A stretch of 64,000 nucleotides of DNA from Sphaerisporangium fuscum (lineage in GTDB: Bacteria > Actinomycetota > Actinomycetes > Streptosporangiales > Streptosporangiaceae). Made by a program: the position numbers and the translations under genes. This document shows, piece after piece, positions 34,508 to 42,571 of this stretch; the stretch's first letter is position 1; each line of letters starts with the position of its first letter. The notes below the pieces were generated by a model. It ran no database searches. It was not told the DNA's origin and saw only the letters and a program-made list of their open reading frames with translations. Location of the stretch: contig NZ_JAHDTF010000034.1 in the NCBI RefSeq assembly GCF_018531465.1, positions 1-64,000 on the forward strand, written 5' to 3'.

Positions 34508-35175
34508 CAGTGAGACTCCTCTTCGGGTGCGCCGGACAGCACCTTGTTGATGCGGTCCATGTCGTTCTCGGCGGCGATCATGTGCAGGATGTCGCCCTCC
34601 TGCAGCACGGTGTCGTCCTTGGGCAGCAGGGCCTCGCCCATCCGGTTGATGAAGGCGGCCCTGGCGCCCGCGGCCTCCTCGATCGCGCTGACCAGGCTCC
34701 CGATCCAGCCCGGGTGGTAGGCCACCTCGGCCAGGACCACCGCGCCCGTGGGGTCGCGCCACAGCGGCTCGGCGCCCTCGGGGAGCACCCGGCGGAGGAT
34801 CTGGTCGGCCGTCCACCGCACCGTGGCGACCGTCGGGATGCCGAGCCGCTGGTAGACCTCGGCCCGCCGGGGGTCGTAGATGCGGGCGACCACGTTGTCG
34901 ACCCCGAACGTCTCCCGCGCCACCCGGGCGGAGATGATGTTGGAGTTGTCGCCGCTGCTGACCGCGACGTAGGCGCCGGCGGACTCGATGCCGGCCTCCT
35001 CCAGCACGTCGCGGTCGAAGCCGATGCCGGTGACGCGGCGCCCGCGGAACCCCGCGCGCAGGCGGCGGAACGCCTGCGGGTCCCTGTCGATGATCGCGAC
35101 CGAATGGCCGCTGTCCTCGAGGATGTGGGCGAGGGTCGAGCCGACCCGGCCGCATCCCATGATGACGATATGCAT
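34507..35175 (-). CDS. TrkA-type K+ regulatory (RCK) protein
   Basis: 222 residues from ATG 35175, after GGGGGAG. RCK domain: MHIVIMGCGRVGSTLAHILEDSGHSVAIIDRDP, with AVSSGDNSNIISARVARE and VVARIYDPRRAEVYQRLGI. TrkA_C: LVSAIEEAAGARAAFINRMG and LQEGDILHMIAA. It differs from the next gene in its GCGRVGS loop, so the two may form a heteromeric ring. Probably co-transcribed with 33815..34507 and divergent from the permease with a 247-bp spacer. Confidence 0.93.
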   Translation of the reverse strand: MHIVIMGCGRVGSTLAHILEDSGHSVAIIDRDPQAFRRLRAGFRGRRVTGIGFDRDVLEEAGIESAGAYVAVSSGDNSNIISARVARETFGVDNVVARIYDPRRAEVYQRLGIPTVATVRWTADQILRRVLPEGAEPLWRDPTGAVVLAEVAYHPGWIGSLVSAIEEAAGARAAFINRMGEALLPKDDTVLQEGDILHMIAAENDMDRINKVLSGAPEEESH

Positions 35176-35422
35176 GCTCCCCCGCCGTTGGCTCTGAGGC
35201 GGCAACTTCTGGACGTTATACAGCTACCAGCCCAAGTATGGACTGTTCTGGCGATGCCCTCGGATGTCATCGGGCGAGTGCCCCGTTTTGCCCCCTGATA
35301 TGCGTGATCTGCGCGGCGCTTCCGATCGTGTGCCCCGCTCGGCGGACCAGGAAGGTTCCGGCCTGCCGAAAACCGAGGAGTGGCGTAGGGAGCACGGTGG
35401 GCGACGACTAGCATCGTCCTTC

Positions 35423-37453
35423 GTGGCCAAGGTTGCAGATATGGTGAAGCGACTACTCGTGGGGCGTGCCCTCCGAAGCGCGCAAGCACACGAGCAGTTG
35501 CTCCCCAAGCGCATCGCGTTGCCGGTGTTCGCCAGTGACGCGCTCTCCTCGGTGGCGTACGCTCCTCAGGAAATCCTGATCACGCTCGCCGCCGCCGGCC
35601 TGGCGGCCTACCACTTCACGCCCTGGCTCGCCGCCGCCGTCGTGGTGATCCTGCTGACGGTCGTCGCGTCCTACCGGCAGAACGTCCGGGCGTACACCAG
35701 CGGCGGCGGTGACTTCGAGGTGGCCACGACCAACCTCGGCTCCAACGCCGGACTGACCGTCGCCAGCGCCCTGATGGTCGACTACGTCCTCACCGTGGCC
35801 GTGTCGGTCTCCTCCGGCATCGAGAACATCGGCGCGGCCATCCCCTTCCTCGCCGAGCACAAGGTCGGCGCCGCGCTGGCCGTCGTCGTCCTCCTGACGG
35901 TCGTCAACCTCCGGGGCATCAGGGAGTCGGGCGTCGCCTTCGCCATCCCGACCTACGCCTTCATGATCAGCGTGTTCGCGATGATGATCTGGGGTGGCCT
36001 GCGGCTCGCGTTCGGCGCCGACCTCAGGGCCCCCACGGCCGACTACCAGGTCGTCGGCCAGAGCAGCGGCCTCGCCGGTTTCGCGCTGGTCTTCCTGCTG
36101 CTGCGCGCCTTCTCCTCCGGCTGCGCCGCGCTCACCGGCGTGGAGGCCATCAGCAACGGCGTGCCGGCCTTCAAGAAGCCCAAGGGCAAGAACGCCGCCA
36201 ACACGCTGCTGGCCCTCGGTGTGCTGGCGGCCACGATGTTCGCCGGCATCACGGCCCTGGCCTACATCACCGGCACCAAGCTCGCCGACCCGTCCCAGGG
36301 CAGCCGGCTCGTCGACCCCAGCGGCCGCACCGTCGACCACCCCGACCCGGTGATCGCCCAGGTTGCGCACACCGTCTTCAGCAACTTCACCCCGGCGTTC
36401 TACGTGATCGCGGCGATGACCGCGCTGATCCTGATGCTGGCCGCCAACACCGCCTTCAACGGCTTCCCGGTGCTCGGCTCGGTGCTCGCCCAGAACCGCT
36501 ACCTGCCGCGTCAGTTGCACACCCGGGGCGACCGGCTGGCGTTCAGCAACGGCATCGTCATCCTCGCCGCCATGGCCGGCGTGCTGATCTACGTCTTCCA
36601 GGCCGAGACCACCCGCCTGGTGCAGCTGTACATCGTCGGCGTCTTCGTGTCGTTCACGATCAGCCAGGTCGGCATGGTCCGCCACTGGAACAGGCTGTTG
36701 CGCGCCGAGACCGACCCCAAGAAGCGCGCGCAGATGATGCGTTCCCGGGGGATCAACACCTTCGGCGCCATGCTGACCGGGCTGGTGCTGGTGGTCGTCC
36801 TGGTCACGAAGTTCACCCACGGCGCCTGGATCGCGTGCGCCGCCATGGCCGTGCTGTTCATGATGATGCGCGGCGTCCGGCGCCACTACGACAAGGTGGC
36901 CACCGAGCTGGCGGTGCCGGAGGACTCGCACGTCGACGAGTCGATGATGCCGGCGAGGAACCACGCCATCGTCCTGCTGTCGAAGATCCACAAGCCGTCG
37001 CTGCGCGCCCTGTCGTACGCCAAGGCCACCCGCCCCTCCACCCTGGAGGCCGTCACGGTCAGCGTCGACCCTGAGGAGGCCAGGCAGCTCCAGCAGGAGT
37101 GGGAGAACCGCGGCATCCCGGTGCCGCTGAAGATCCTCGACTCGCCGTACCGCGAGATCACCCGACCGGTGCTCGAATACGTCAAGAAACTGCGCCGCAA
37201 GTCCCCCCGGGACGTCGTCACGGTGTTCATCCCGGAGTATGTCGTCGGCCACTGGTGGGAACACCTGCTGCACAACCAGAGCGCGCTGCGGCTGAAGGGG
37301 CGGCTGCTGTTCCAGCCGGGTGTGATGGTCACGAGCGTGCCGTGGCAGCTCGAATCCTCCGACAGGCTCAAGGGGCGGCAGGAGTCGTTCGCCCCCGGCT
37401 CGGTGCGCCGGCCGTACGCTGAGGCGCGTAAGGATGACCACGTCAAGACGTGA
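35423..37453 (+). CDS. APC-family permease, KimA-like K+ transporter
   Basis: 676 residues. About 12 membrane helices begin at LPKRIALPVFASDALSSVAYAP; conserved parts include GGGDFEVATTNLG and RAFSSGCAALTGVEAISNGVP. A cytoplasmic C-terminal domain of about 170 residues follows (HAIVLLSKIHKPSLRALSYA, VFIPEYVVGHWWE). This layout is that of KimA/YdaO-type K+ importers. Adjacent TrkA genes support a K+ role; both are inference. Start GTG 35423 is chosen because VAKVADMVKRLLVGRAL aligns with the N-termini I recall from Streptomyces homologues; TAGCAT lies 8 nt before it. The frame stays open upstream to 35264. It overlaps the next gene by 4 nt. Confidence 0.88.
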   Translation: MAKVADMVKRLLVGRALRSAQAHEQLLPKRIALPVFASDALSSVAYAPQEILITLAAAGLAAYHFTPWLAAAVVVILLTVVASYRQNVRAYTSGGGDFEVATTNLGSNAGLTVASALMVDYVLTVAVSVSSGIENIGAAIPFLAEHKVGAALAVVVLLTVVNLRGIRESGVAFAIPTYAFMISVFAMMIWGGLRLAFGADLRAPTADYQVVGQSSGLAGFALVFLLLRAFSSGCAALTGVEAISNGVPAFKKPKGKNAANTLLALGVLAATMFAGITALAYITGTKLADPSQGSRLVDPSGRTVDHPDPVIAQVAHTVFSNFTPAFYVIAAMTALILMLAANTAFNGFPVLGSVLAQNRYLPRQLHTRGDRLAFSNGIVILAAMAGVLIYVFQAETTRLVQLYIVGVFVSFTISQVGMVRHWNRLLRAETDPKKRAQMMRSRGINTFGAMLTGLVLVVVLVTKFTHGAWIACAAMAVLFMMMRGVRRHYDKVATELAVPEDSHVDESMMPARNHAIVLLSKIHKPSLRALSYAKATRPSTLEAVTVSVDPEEARQLQQEWENRGIPVPLKILDSPYREITRPVLEYVKKLRRKSPRDVVTVFIPEYVVGHWWEHLLHNQSALRLKGRLLFQPGVMVTSVPWQLESSDRLKGRQESFAPGSVRRPYAEARKDDHVKT

Positions 37454-38715
37454 GCGGGGGGACCGGAGTGCCGATCGAACTGAACGTTGAGCGCGTAGCC
37501 AACGGTGGCTGGTGCGTGGCCAGGCACGAAGGACGGGTGGTCTTCGTCCGTCACGCCCTGCCCGGCGAGCGCGTGCTGGCCGAGGTGACCGACGAGACCA
37601 CGCGTTTCCTGCGGGCCGACGCGATCGAGATCCTCGACGCCTCGCCCGACCGGGTCACGCCGCCGTGCCCGTTCGCCGGGCCCGGACGGTGCGGCGGCTG
37701 CGACTGGCAGCACGCCACCCTCGAGGCCCAGCGCCGCCTGAAGGGCGAGGTGGTGGCCGAGCAGCTCCAGAGGCTGGCCGGTCTCGAGATGAAGGTCGAC
37801 GTCGAACCGGTGCCCGGCGACCGGGGCGGCCTCGACTGGCGGACCCGCGTGCAGTTCGCCGTCACCCCCGAAGGGGTGCCGGGCCTGCGCCGCCACCGCT
37901 CCCACGAGATCGAGCCGGTCGACGCCTGCCTGATCGCCCACCCGGAGGTCGAACGCGTCGGCGTCGAGGGCGGCAACTGGCGTGGCGCCGCGAGCGTGGA
38001 GGCGATCGCGACCTCCGCCAAGGAGCGGGCCGTCGTGGTGTCCCCGAAGGGCCACCGCACGGTCGCGGTGCCCGAGCTCGGCGCCGAGGCCGGCGTCCTG
38101 GTCGACGAGGGCCGGGGCCACGTCCGGGCCGTGCGGGGCCGTACCGCTCTCACCGAGCGGGTCGGCAAGCGGGAGTTCCAGGTCACCGGCAGCGGCTTCT
38201 GGCAGGTACACCCGGGAGCGCCCGCCGTGCTGCTGGACGCCGTCCTGGAGTTCGCCGCCCTGCGTCCCGGAGACTGGGCCCTCGACCTGTACTGCGGCGT
38301 CGGGCTGTTCGCCGCCGGCCTCGCCGAGGCGACCGGCGCCGAGGGGGCGGTGCTCGGCATCGAGTCCGACGCGCGCGCGGTGCAGGACGCCCGCCACAAC
38401 CTCCGCGACCTTCCGCAGGCGCGGGTCGAGCGCGGGCGGGTCGAGGACGCCCTCGACCGCTTGGGCGTCGAGCGGGCCGACGTGGTGGTCGCCGACCCGC
38501 CGCGCACCGGGCTGGGACGGGACGTGGTGAGCCGCGTCGCGAGCCTGGACGCCGCCCGCATCGTCTACGTCTCCTGCGACCCGGCCACCCTGGCCCGCGA
38601 CCTGGCCTGGTTCGCCGGACGCGGCTACCCCCTGGCCGACCTGAGGGCCTTCGACGCCTTCCCGATGACCCACCACGTCGAATGTGTGGCGCTCCTGGTC
38701 AAAGAGGCGATCTAG
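37450..38715 (+). CDS. TRAM-domain class I SAM-dependent RNA methyltransferase (TrmA/RumA family)
   Basis: 421 residues. N-terminal TRAM domain (IELNVERVANGGWCVARHEGRVVFVRHALPGE). [4Fe-4S] Cys at 73, 81 and 84 (CPFAGPGRCGGC). SAM-binding LDLYCGVGLFAAGLA, VVVADPPRTGLG, and catalytic Cys 376 in YVSCDPATLARDL. It makes 5-methyluridine in tRNA or rRNA; the target cannot be told. GTG overlaps the permease stop (GTGA). It is the last gene of the conserved-looking core stretch; 15 bp after its stop the remains of an insertion sequence begin. Confidence 0.94.
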   Translation: MSGGTGVPIELNVERVANGGWCVARHEGRVVFVRHALPGERVLAEVTDETTRFLRADAIEILDASPDRVTPPCPFAGPGRCGGCDWQHATLEAQRRLKGEVVAEQLQRLAGLEMKVDVEPVPGDRGGLDWRTRVQFAVTPEGVPGLRRHRSHEIEPVDACLIAHPEVERVGVEGGNWRGAASVEAIATSAKERAVVVSPKGHRTVAVPELGAEAGVLVDEGRGHVRAVRGRTALTERVGKREFQVTGSGFWQVHPGAPAVLLDAVLEFAALRPGDWALDLYCGVGLFAAGLAEATGAEGAVLGIESDARAVQDARHNLRDLPQARVERGRVEDALDRLGVERADVVVADPPRTGLGRDVVSRVASLDAARIVYVSCDPATLARDLAWFAGRGYPLADLRAFDAFPMTHHVECVALLVKEAI

Positions 38716-38730
38716 GCCCTGACCAGCAGT

Positions 38731-39224
38731 TATGCCACACGTGATGGGACACGGTCGGTCAGCGTGGGCCAGGGTCTTCCAAGATCTTTGCGCATACTCT
38801 GCGCACGATCATGGCCCTGGCCCGTGTCACGCTGCGCATGGGCACCTGCCTGCACGTAAATGCGAACGCCCCGCCGATCGGGTGTCGCCCGTTCGTAGCG
38901 GCGGATCGCGGTGCTGGTGGCGCCGAGCAGGTGGGACATCCGGGCCGGCCGGTAGCGGACCAGGACCCGGTGCACGGTGGATGAGGTGCAGCAGGTAGGC
39001 GATCCGGGCTGGTCCCCAGTGGCGGCCAGGCGGACTTTGATGATGCGTCGTTCGGTACGGGTGGCGGTACGCCGGGGACTGTGGTGCGGGCGGCTGGAAC
39101 GATCGGCCATGCCGGCTGCGCCGTAGCGAGCTCGCGCTGGCCATGAGCGGCGGAGATGGCTACCGGTCCGACACAGGATCTCCGTGGCGACACTGACCAT
39201 CTAAGTATCCCATACAGGCATTAA
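38731..39224 (-). mobile_element. decayed IS481-type insertion sequence remnant
   Basis: On the minus strand, about 39150 to 38850 encodes pieces of an IS481-family transposase N-terminus in shifting frames: RYGAAGMADRSSRPHHSP, then WGPARIAYLLHL in another frame, then STVHRVLVRYRPARMSHL and IRRYERATPDRRGV back in the first. At least two compensating frameshifts are present. The DDE catalytic part is missing, so the element is dead. Imperfect terminal repeats may survive: GTGATGGGACAC at 38741-38752 against the complement of 39205-39216. The remnant starts right after the core methyltransferase gene. Confidence 0.7.
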
Positions 39225-39483
39225 TCGGGCGCTGGGCCCCAGCCTGTCGGCTCGGACGAAGGTCGTCGCCTGGGCGGCGAAGACCGCGGCGCGTCCCGAA
39301 CGTGCCCCATGGATCCTGGCGGATCTCAAGGCCAAGCAGCCGCAGTTCGATTCGATCCAGGATCAGATCGCGGACGTCGAACTACTGCGACGGCGCGGAT
39401 ACCGCGAAGTCTTCTCCCGTGACGGATACGTCGTCCTGTGCGATCCCTCCTCGGGCAGGTCGGCGAGCAGCGAGGACCGCTGA
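39205..39483 (+). pseudogene. C-terminal fragment of a DUF2079-like membrane protein gene
   Basis: After a stop at 39202-39204 the frame is open for 92 codons to TGA at 39481-39483. It encodes LSARTKVVAWAAKT, APWILADLKAKQPQFDSI and GYREVFSRDGYVVL. These resemble the extracytoplasmic C-terminus of DUF2079 proteins as I recall it. The membrane part is missing, and the fragment begins at the insertion-sequence remnant, so the gene was truncated there. The 3' end overlaps the LysR gene on the other strand. Confidence 0.55.
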
Positions 39484-40383
39484 ACTCTCCTCGGGGGTGG
39501 TCAGAAGCCGCAGGAAGGCGTCGACGTACGGCTGTGTGGCGCCGCGGTGGCGGCGGGTGGTGGCGACGCCGATGTGGCGGGACGGGCTCGGCGGCTCCAG
39601 CGGGACGGTGACCAGATCGGGGGCCTCCATCAGGGCGATCTCGGGGATGAGGGCGACGCCGACGCCCGCCGACACCAGCGACTGGGCGAACATGTAGTCG
39701 GTCGCGCTGCAGGAGACGCGCAGCTCGAACCCCGACAGGGTGGCGTAGTGCCCGAGCAGGCCGACCGTCTTCAGGCAGCCCAGCACCCAGCGTTCGTCGG
39801 CCAGTTCGGCCAGGTGGAGGCTCGGGCGGCCGGCCAGCGGATGGGCGCGGGGCATCACCACCCGCAACGGATCGGGCCGCAGCGCCGTCCAGTCGAGGCC
39901 GGACCGGTCGCCGGGACGGGCGGGCGGCGGGCCGTCGAAATGATAGGCCAGCGCGATGTCGGCCAGGCCCTGCCGCAGGAGCGGCAGGCTGTCCTCCGGC
40001 TCCCGCTCCAGGATCGTCAGGTCCACCTCGGGGTGCTCGGCGGCGAACCGGGCCAGCGCGGAGGGCAGCAGCCGCCGCCCGCCGCTGGCGAACGTCGCGA
40101 CGGTGAAATGGGCACGGTCACGGGAGAGCCGGTCGATGCGTTCCTGGGCGTCGGTCAGCTCCGCCGCGATGGCCTCCGCGGTCTCCACCAGCATGCGGCC
40201 CGGCTCGGTGAGCGTCACGCCCCGGGTGCTGCGCTCGACCACGGCCAGGCCGAGGCCCCGTTCCAGCGCGGCGATCTGCTGTGAGACGGCCGAGGGGGTG
40301 AAGCGCAGCGCGGCGGCGGCCCGGTTGAAGCTGCCGTGCCGGGCCACCTCGCGCAGCACCCGCAGGCGCTGGACATCGATCAT
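39382..40383 (-). CDS. LysR-family transcriptional regulator
   Basis: 333 residues from ATG 40383. N-terminal winged helix: LRVLREVARHGSFNRAAAALRFTPSAVSQQIAALERGLG and VERSTRGVTLTEPG. The LysR_substrate domain runs from about 90. It is divergent from an epimerase/aldo-keto reductase pair, its likely target. A T-N11-A dyad lies in the intergenic region. The last about 30 residues (RRPARGGIAQDDVSVTGEDF and on) are encoded by the antisense of the DUF2079-like remnant, so the native stop was probably lost and replaced. Confidence 0.92.
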   Translation of the reverse strand: MIDVQRLRVLREVARHGSFNRAAAALRFTPSAVSQQIAALERGLGLAVVERSTRGVTLTEPGRMLVETAEAIAAELTDAQERIDRLSRDRAHFTVATFASGGRRLLPSALARFAAEHPEVDLTILEREPEDSLPLLRQGLADIALAYHFDGPPPARPGDRSGLDWTALRPDPLRVVMPRAHPLAGRPSLHLAELADERWVLGCLKTVGLLGHYATLSGFELRVSCSATDYMFAQSLVSAGVGVALIPEIALMEAPDLVTVPLEPPSPSRHIGVATTRRHRGATQPYVDAFLRLLTTPEESSAVLAARRPARGGIAQDDVSVTGEDFAVSAPSQ

Positions 40384-40410
40384 CAGCTCTCCTAACGACG
40401 GCCTAAGCAA

Positions 40411-40431
40411 GTCATCACTACCACTGATGAC
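40411..40431. promoter_or_regulatory. LysR-type operator between divergent genes
   Basis: GTCATCA-N7-TGATGAC is a perfect 7-bp dyad holding a T-N11-A core (40415 to 40427). It lies 27 bp before the lysR start and just upstream of the -10-like CAGGCT at 40443-40448, where the -35 of the epimerase gene would fall. Confidence 0.7.
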
Positions 40432-40442
40432 CATAGGCCCGC

Positions 40443-40448
40443 CAGGCT
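40443..40448 (+). promoter_or_regulatory. -10-like element of a probable leaderless promoter
   Basis: CAGGCT lies 6 nt before the ATG at 40455, with no Shine-Dalgarno between. The LysR dyad overlaps the expected -35 position. Confidence 0.45.
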
Positions 40449-40454
40449 GTCCTC

Positions 40455-41348
40455 ATGAACAGCGTGTGCGTCATCGGCGGCAGCCGGTACTTCGGAAGAC
40501 GAGTGGTCGAGCGGCTGCGGGACGAGGGCGTCGCGGTGACCGTCGTGAACCGGGGGTCCTCACCGGCCCCCGAGGGGGTGACCCACCTCCTCGCCGACCG
40601 CGACGACGAGGAAGGGCTGCGCGCCGCCCTCGCGGACCGCGCCTTCGACGTGGTGCTGGACCAGGTCTGCTACACCCCGCGCCAGGCGGCCGTCGCGCGG
40701 CGGATCTTCGCGGGCCGCACCCGGCGGTACGTCATGACCTCCACCATCGAGGTGTACTCCTCCCTCGACGCCTCCACCGGCACGCCCCTGGCCGAGGACG
40801 CCGTCGACCTCGCCGCCCAGCCGGTCCGGATGGACCTGCCCTGGGACGACCCGGCGTTCCTCGACGAGCACTACGGCGAGGGCAAGCGCCAGGCCGAGGC
40901 CGTGCTCGCCGGTGAGCCGGCGTTCGGCTTCGTGAGCGTCCGCGCCGGCCACGTCCTGGGTGGTGAGGACTTCACCGGCCGGCTCGCCCACTACGTCACC
41001 CGCGTCGCGGAAGGCCTCCCGATCGTGGCACACCCCGCGCCGCGCCCCTCGTCGTTCATCAACGACCAGGAGATCGCCGACTTCCTCGTGTGGGCCGCGC
41101 GGTCCGCCTTCACCGGGCCGGTCAACGCCTGCTCCGACGGGCCGCTCGACGTCACCGGCCTGTGCGAGGCGCTGGCGGCCGCCGGGGTCGGCCACGCCGT
41201 CCTCACCACGGACGGACGGCCCTCGCCGTTCTCCTTCGACCGCGCCTACGGCATGGACAACGGACGCGCGGCCCGGCTCGGATTCACGTTCTCGCACACC
41301 GCGGACTGGCTGCCGCGCGTCGTCTCGGAGGCCCTGGCATGCGTCTGA
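40455..41348 (+). CDS. NAD-dependent epimerase/dehydratase family protein
   Basis: 297 residues, extended SDR-like. Nucleotide-binding motif VCVIGGSRYFGRRVVERL at the N-terminus, VTVVNRG, YVMTSTIEVYSS, and SFINDQEIADFLVWAA. The usual YxxxK is present as YGEGK (HYGEGKRQAEAVLAG). The substrate is unknown, probably a sugar or small alcohol. It overlaps the aldo/keto reductase gene by 10 nt and is divergent from the LysR regulator, so the three form a small regulated unit. Confidence 0.88.
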   Translation: MNSVCVIGGSRYFGRRVVERLRDEGVAVTVVNRGSSPAPEGVTHLLADRDDEEGLRAALADRAFDVVLDQVCYTPRQAAVARRIFAGRTRRYVMTSTIEVYSSLDASTGTPLAEDAVDLAAQPVRMDLPWDDPAFLDEHYGEGKRQAEAVLAGEPAFGFVSVRAGHVLGGEDFTGRLAHYVTRVAEGLPIVAHPAPRPSSFINDQEIADFLVWAARSAFTGPVNACSDGPLDVTGLCEALAAAGVGHAVLTTDGRPSPFSFDRAYGMDNGRAARLGFTFSHTADWLPRVVSEALACV

Positions 41349-42220
41349 TCGGAAACGTCCCCGCCGGCCCGGTCGGGCTCGGCGCCATGCCCCTGTCCAT
41401 CGAGGGCAGGCCGGACGAGACCCGGGCCGTCGCGACGATCCACGCGGCGCTCGACGCCGGCGTCACGCTCATCGACACCGCCGACTCCTACCACTGGCAC
41501 GCCGGGGAGGCCGGGCACAACGAGCTCCTCATCGCCCGCGCGCTGGCGAGGTACGGCGGCGACACCACCGGCGTCCTCATCGCCACCAAGGGCGGCCGGG
41601 GACGTCCCGGCGACGGCTCGTGGACGGTGAACGGCGACCCCCGGCACCTCAGGGCCGCCTGCGAGGCGTCGCTCAAGCGGCTCGGCACCGACGCCATCGG
41701 GCTCTACCAGTTGCACAAGCCCGACCCGGCGGTCCCGTTCGCCGAGTCGGTGGGCGCGCTACGCGACCTGCTCGACCAGGGGAAGATCCGCATGGCGGGG
41801 GTGTCGAACGTCGACGCCGCGCAGATCCGGCTGGCGCGGCGGGAGCTGGGGGAGGGGCTGGTCTCGGTGCAGAACCGGTACTCGCCCGCCGTCCGCGACG
41901 GCGAACCCGAACTGCGGCTCTGCGCCGAACTCGGCCTCGCCTTCCTGCCCTGGAGCCCTCTCGGCGGCATCGCGCTCAGCGCCCTGGAGAAGGGCGAGCC
42001 CGCTCCGGCTCAGGCGGCCGGGCGTACCCCCTTCCACGAGATCGCCCGGGAACGGGGCGTCAGCCCGCAGCGGGTGTGCCTCGCCTGGCACCTCGCCGCC
42101 GGCCCCCACGTCATCCCGATCCCCGGCGCCACCCGCCCCGAGTCCGTCCGCGACTCGGCGGCGGCGGGCGACCTGACGCTCACCCCCGAGGAGCTCGCGA
42201 GGCTGAACCGCAGGCCCTGA
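41339..42220 (+). CDS. aldo/keto reductase
   Basis: 293 residues. The catalytic tetrad is visible: Asp 46 and Tyr 51 in LIDTADSYHWH, Lys 84 in IATKGG and His 126 in LYQLHKPDP. Later parts have SVQNRYSPAVRDGE, FLPWSPLGG and IPGATRPESVRDSAAA for NADPH binding. It reduces an aldehyde or ketone of unknown identity. ATG 41339 lies inside the end of the epimerase gene (10-nt overlap), suggesting coupled translation. Confidence 0.92.
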   Translation: MRLIGNVPAGPVGLGAMPLSIEGRPDETRAVATIHAALDAGVTLIDTADSYHWHAGEAGHNELLIARALARYGGDTTGVLIATKGGRGRPGDGSWTVNGDPRHLRAACEASLKRLGTDAIGLYQLHKPDPAVPFAESVGALRDLLDQGKIRMAGVSNVDAAQIRLARRELGEGLVSVQNRYSPAVRDGEPELRLCAELGLAFLPWSPLGGIALSALEKGEPAPAQAAGRTPFHEIARERGVSPQRVCLAWHLAAGPHVIPIPGATRPESVRDSAAAGDLTLTPEELARLNRRP

Positions 42221-42310
42221 CCCCGTCATCGAGCTCCACGGCCTCGAAGACCTGGGCCGGCTCGGCGGGCAGGCGCGGCGGGCCCGGCGATCGACCGGAT
42301 TCGGCCGCCC

Positions 42311-42571
42311 CCAGGATCCTTGACAGGAGAGGCCGCCGGCTGCGTCCGCTTCGAACGCTGAGACCTGACCGGCGCCCAGTTCTCCGGCGCCCGGCTGGAG
42401 GGGGCGAGGTTCAGCGACTGCGTGCTCCTGGGGATCGGCGGCGTCACCAGCCTCAGGGGCGCGACCCTCAGCAGCCGCGACGCGCAGAGCCTGGTGCACA
42501 CCCTGGCGAGCGCCATGGGCGTCACCATCGAGGAGCGACCAGGGCTCAGCGGGGGGCGAGGATCTCGGTGA
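42311..42571 (+). pseudogene. remnant of a pentapeptide-repeat protein gene
   Basis: One frame encodes EAAGCVRFER, a TGA at 42359-42361, then DLTGAQFSGARLEGARF and SLRGATLSSRDAQSLVHTLA, running to TGA at 42569. The A(D/N)LxGA-type pentapeptides and the SLVHTLASAMGVTIEE ending are typical of actinobacterial pentapeptide-repeat proteins. The in-frame TGA stands where a Cys codon (TGC) would fit. No start or N-terminal half is found, so this is a decayed 3' fragment. Its end overlaps the facing oxidoreductase gene. Confidence 0.6.

Noticed and set aside
35176..35422. c-di-AMP (ydaO-type) riboswitch before the KimA-like gene
   Set aside because: Looked for because such genes are riboswitch-controlled in Firmicutes; no matching conserved pattern was seen, and the start appears leaderless.
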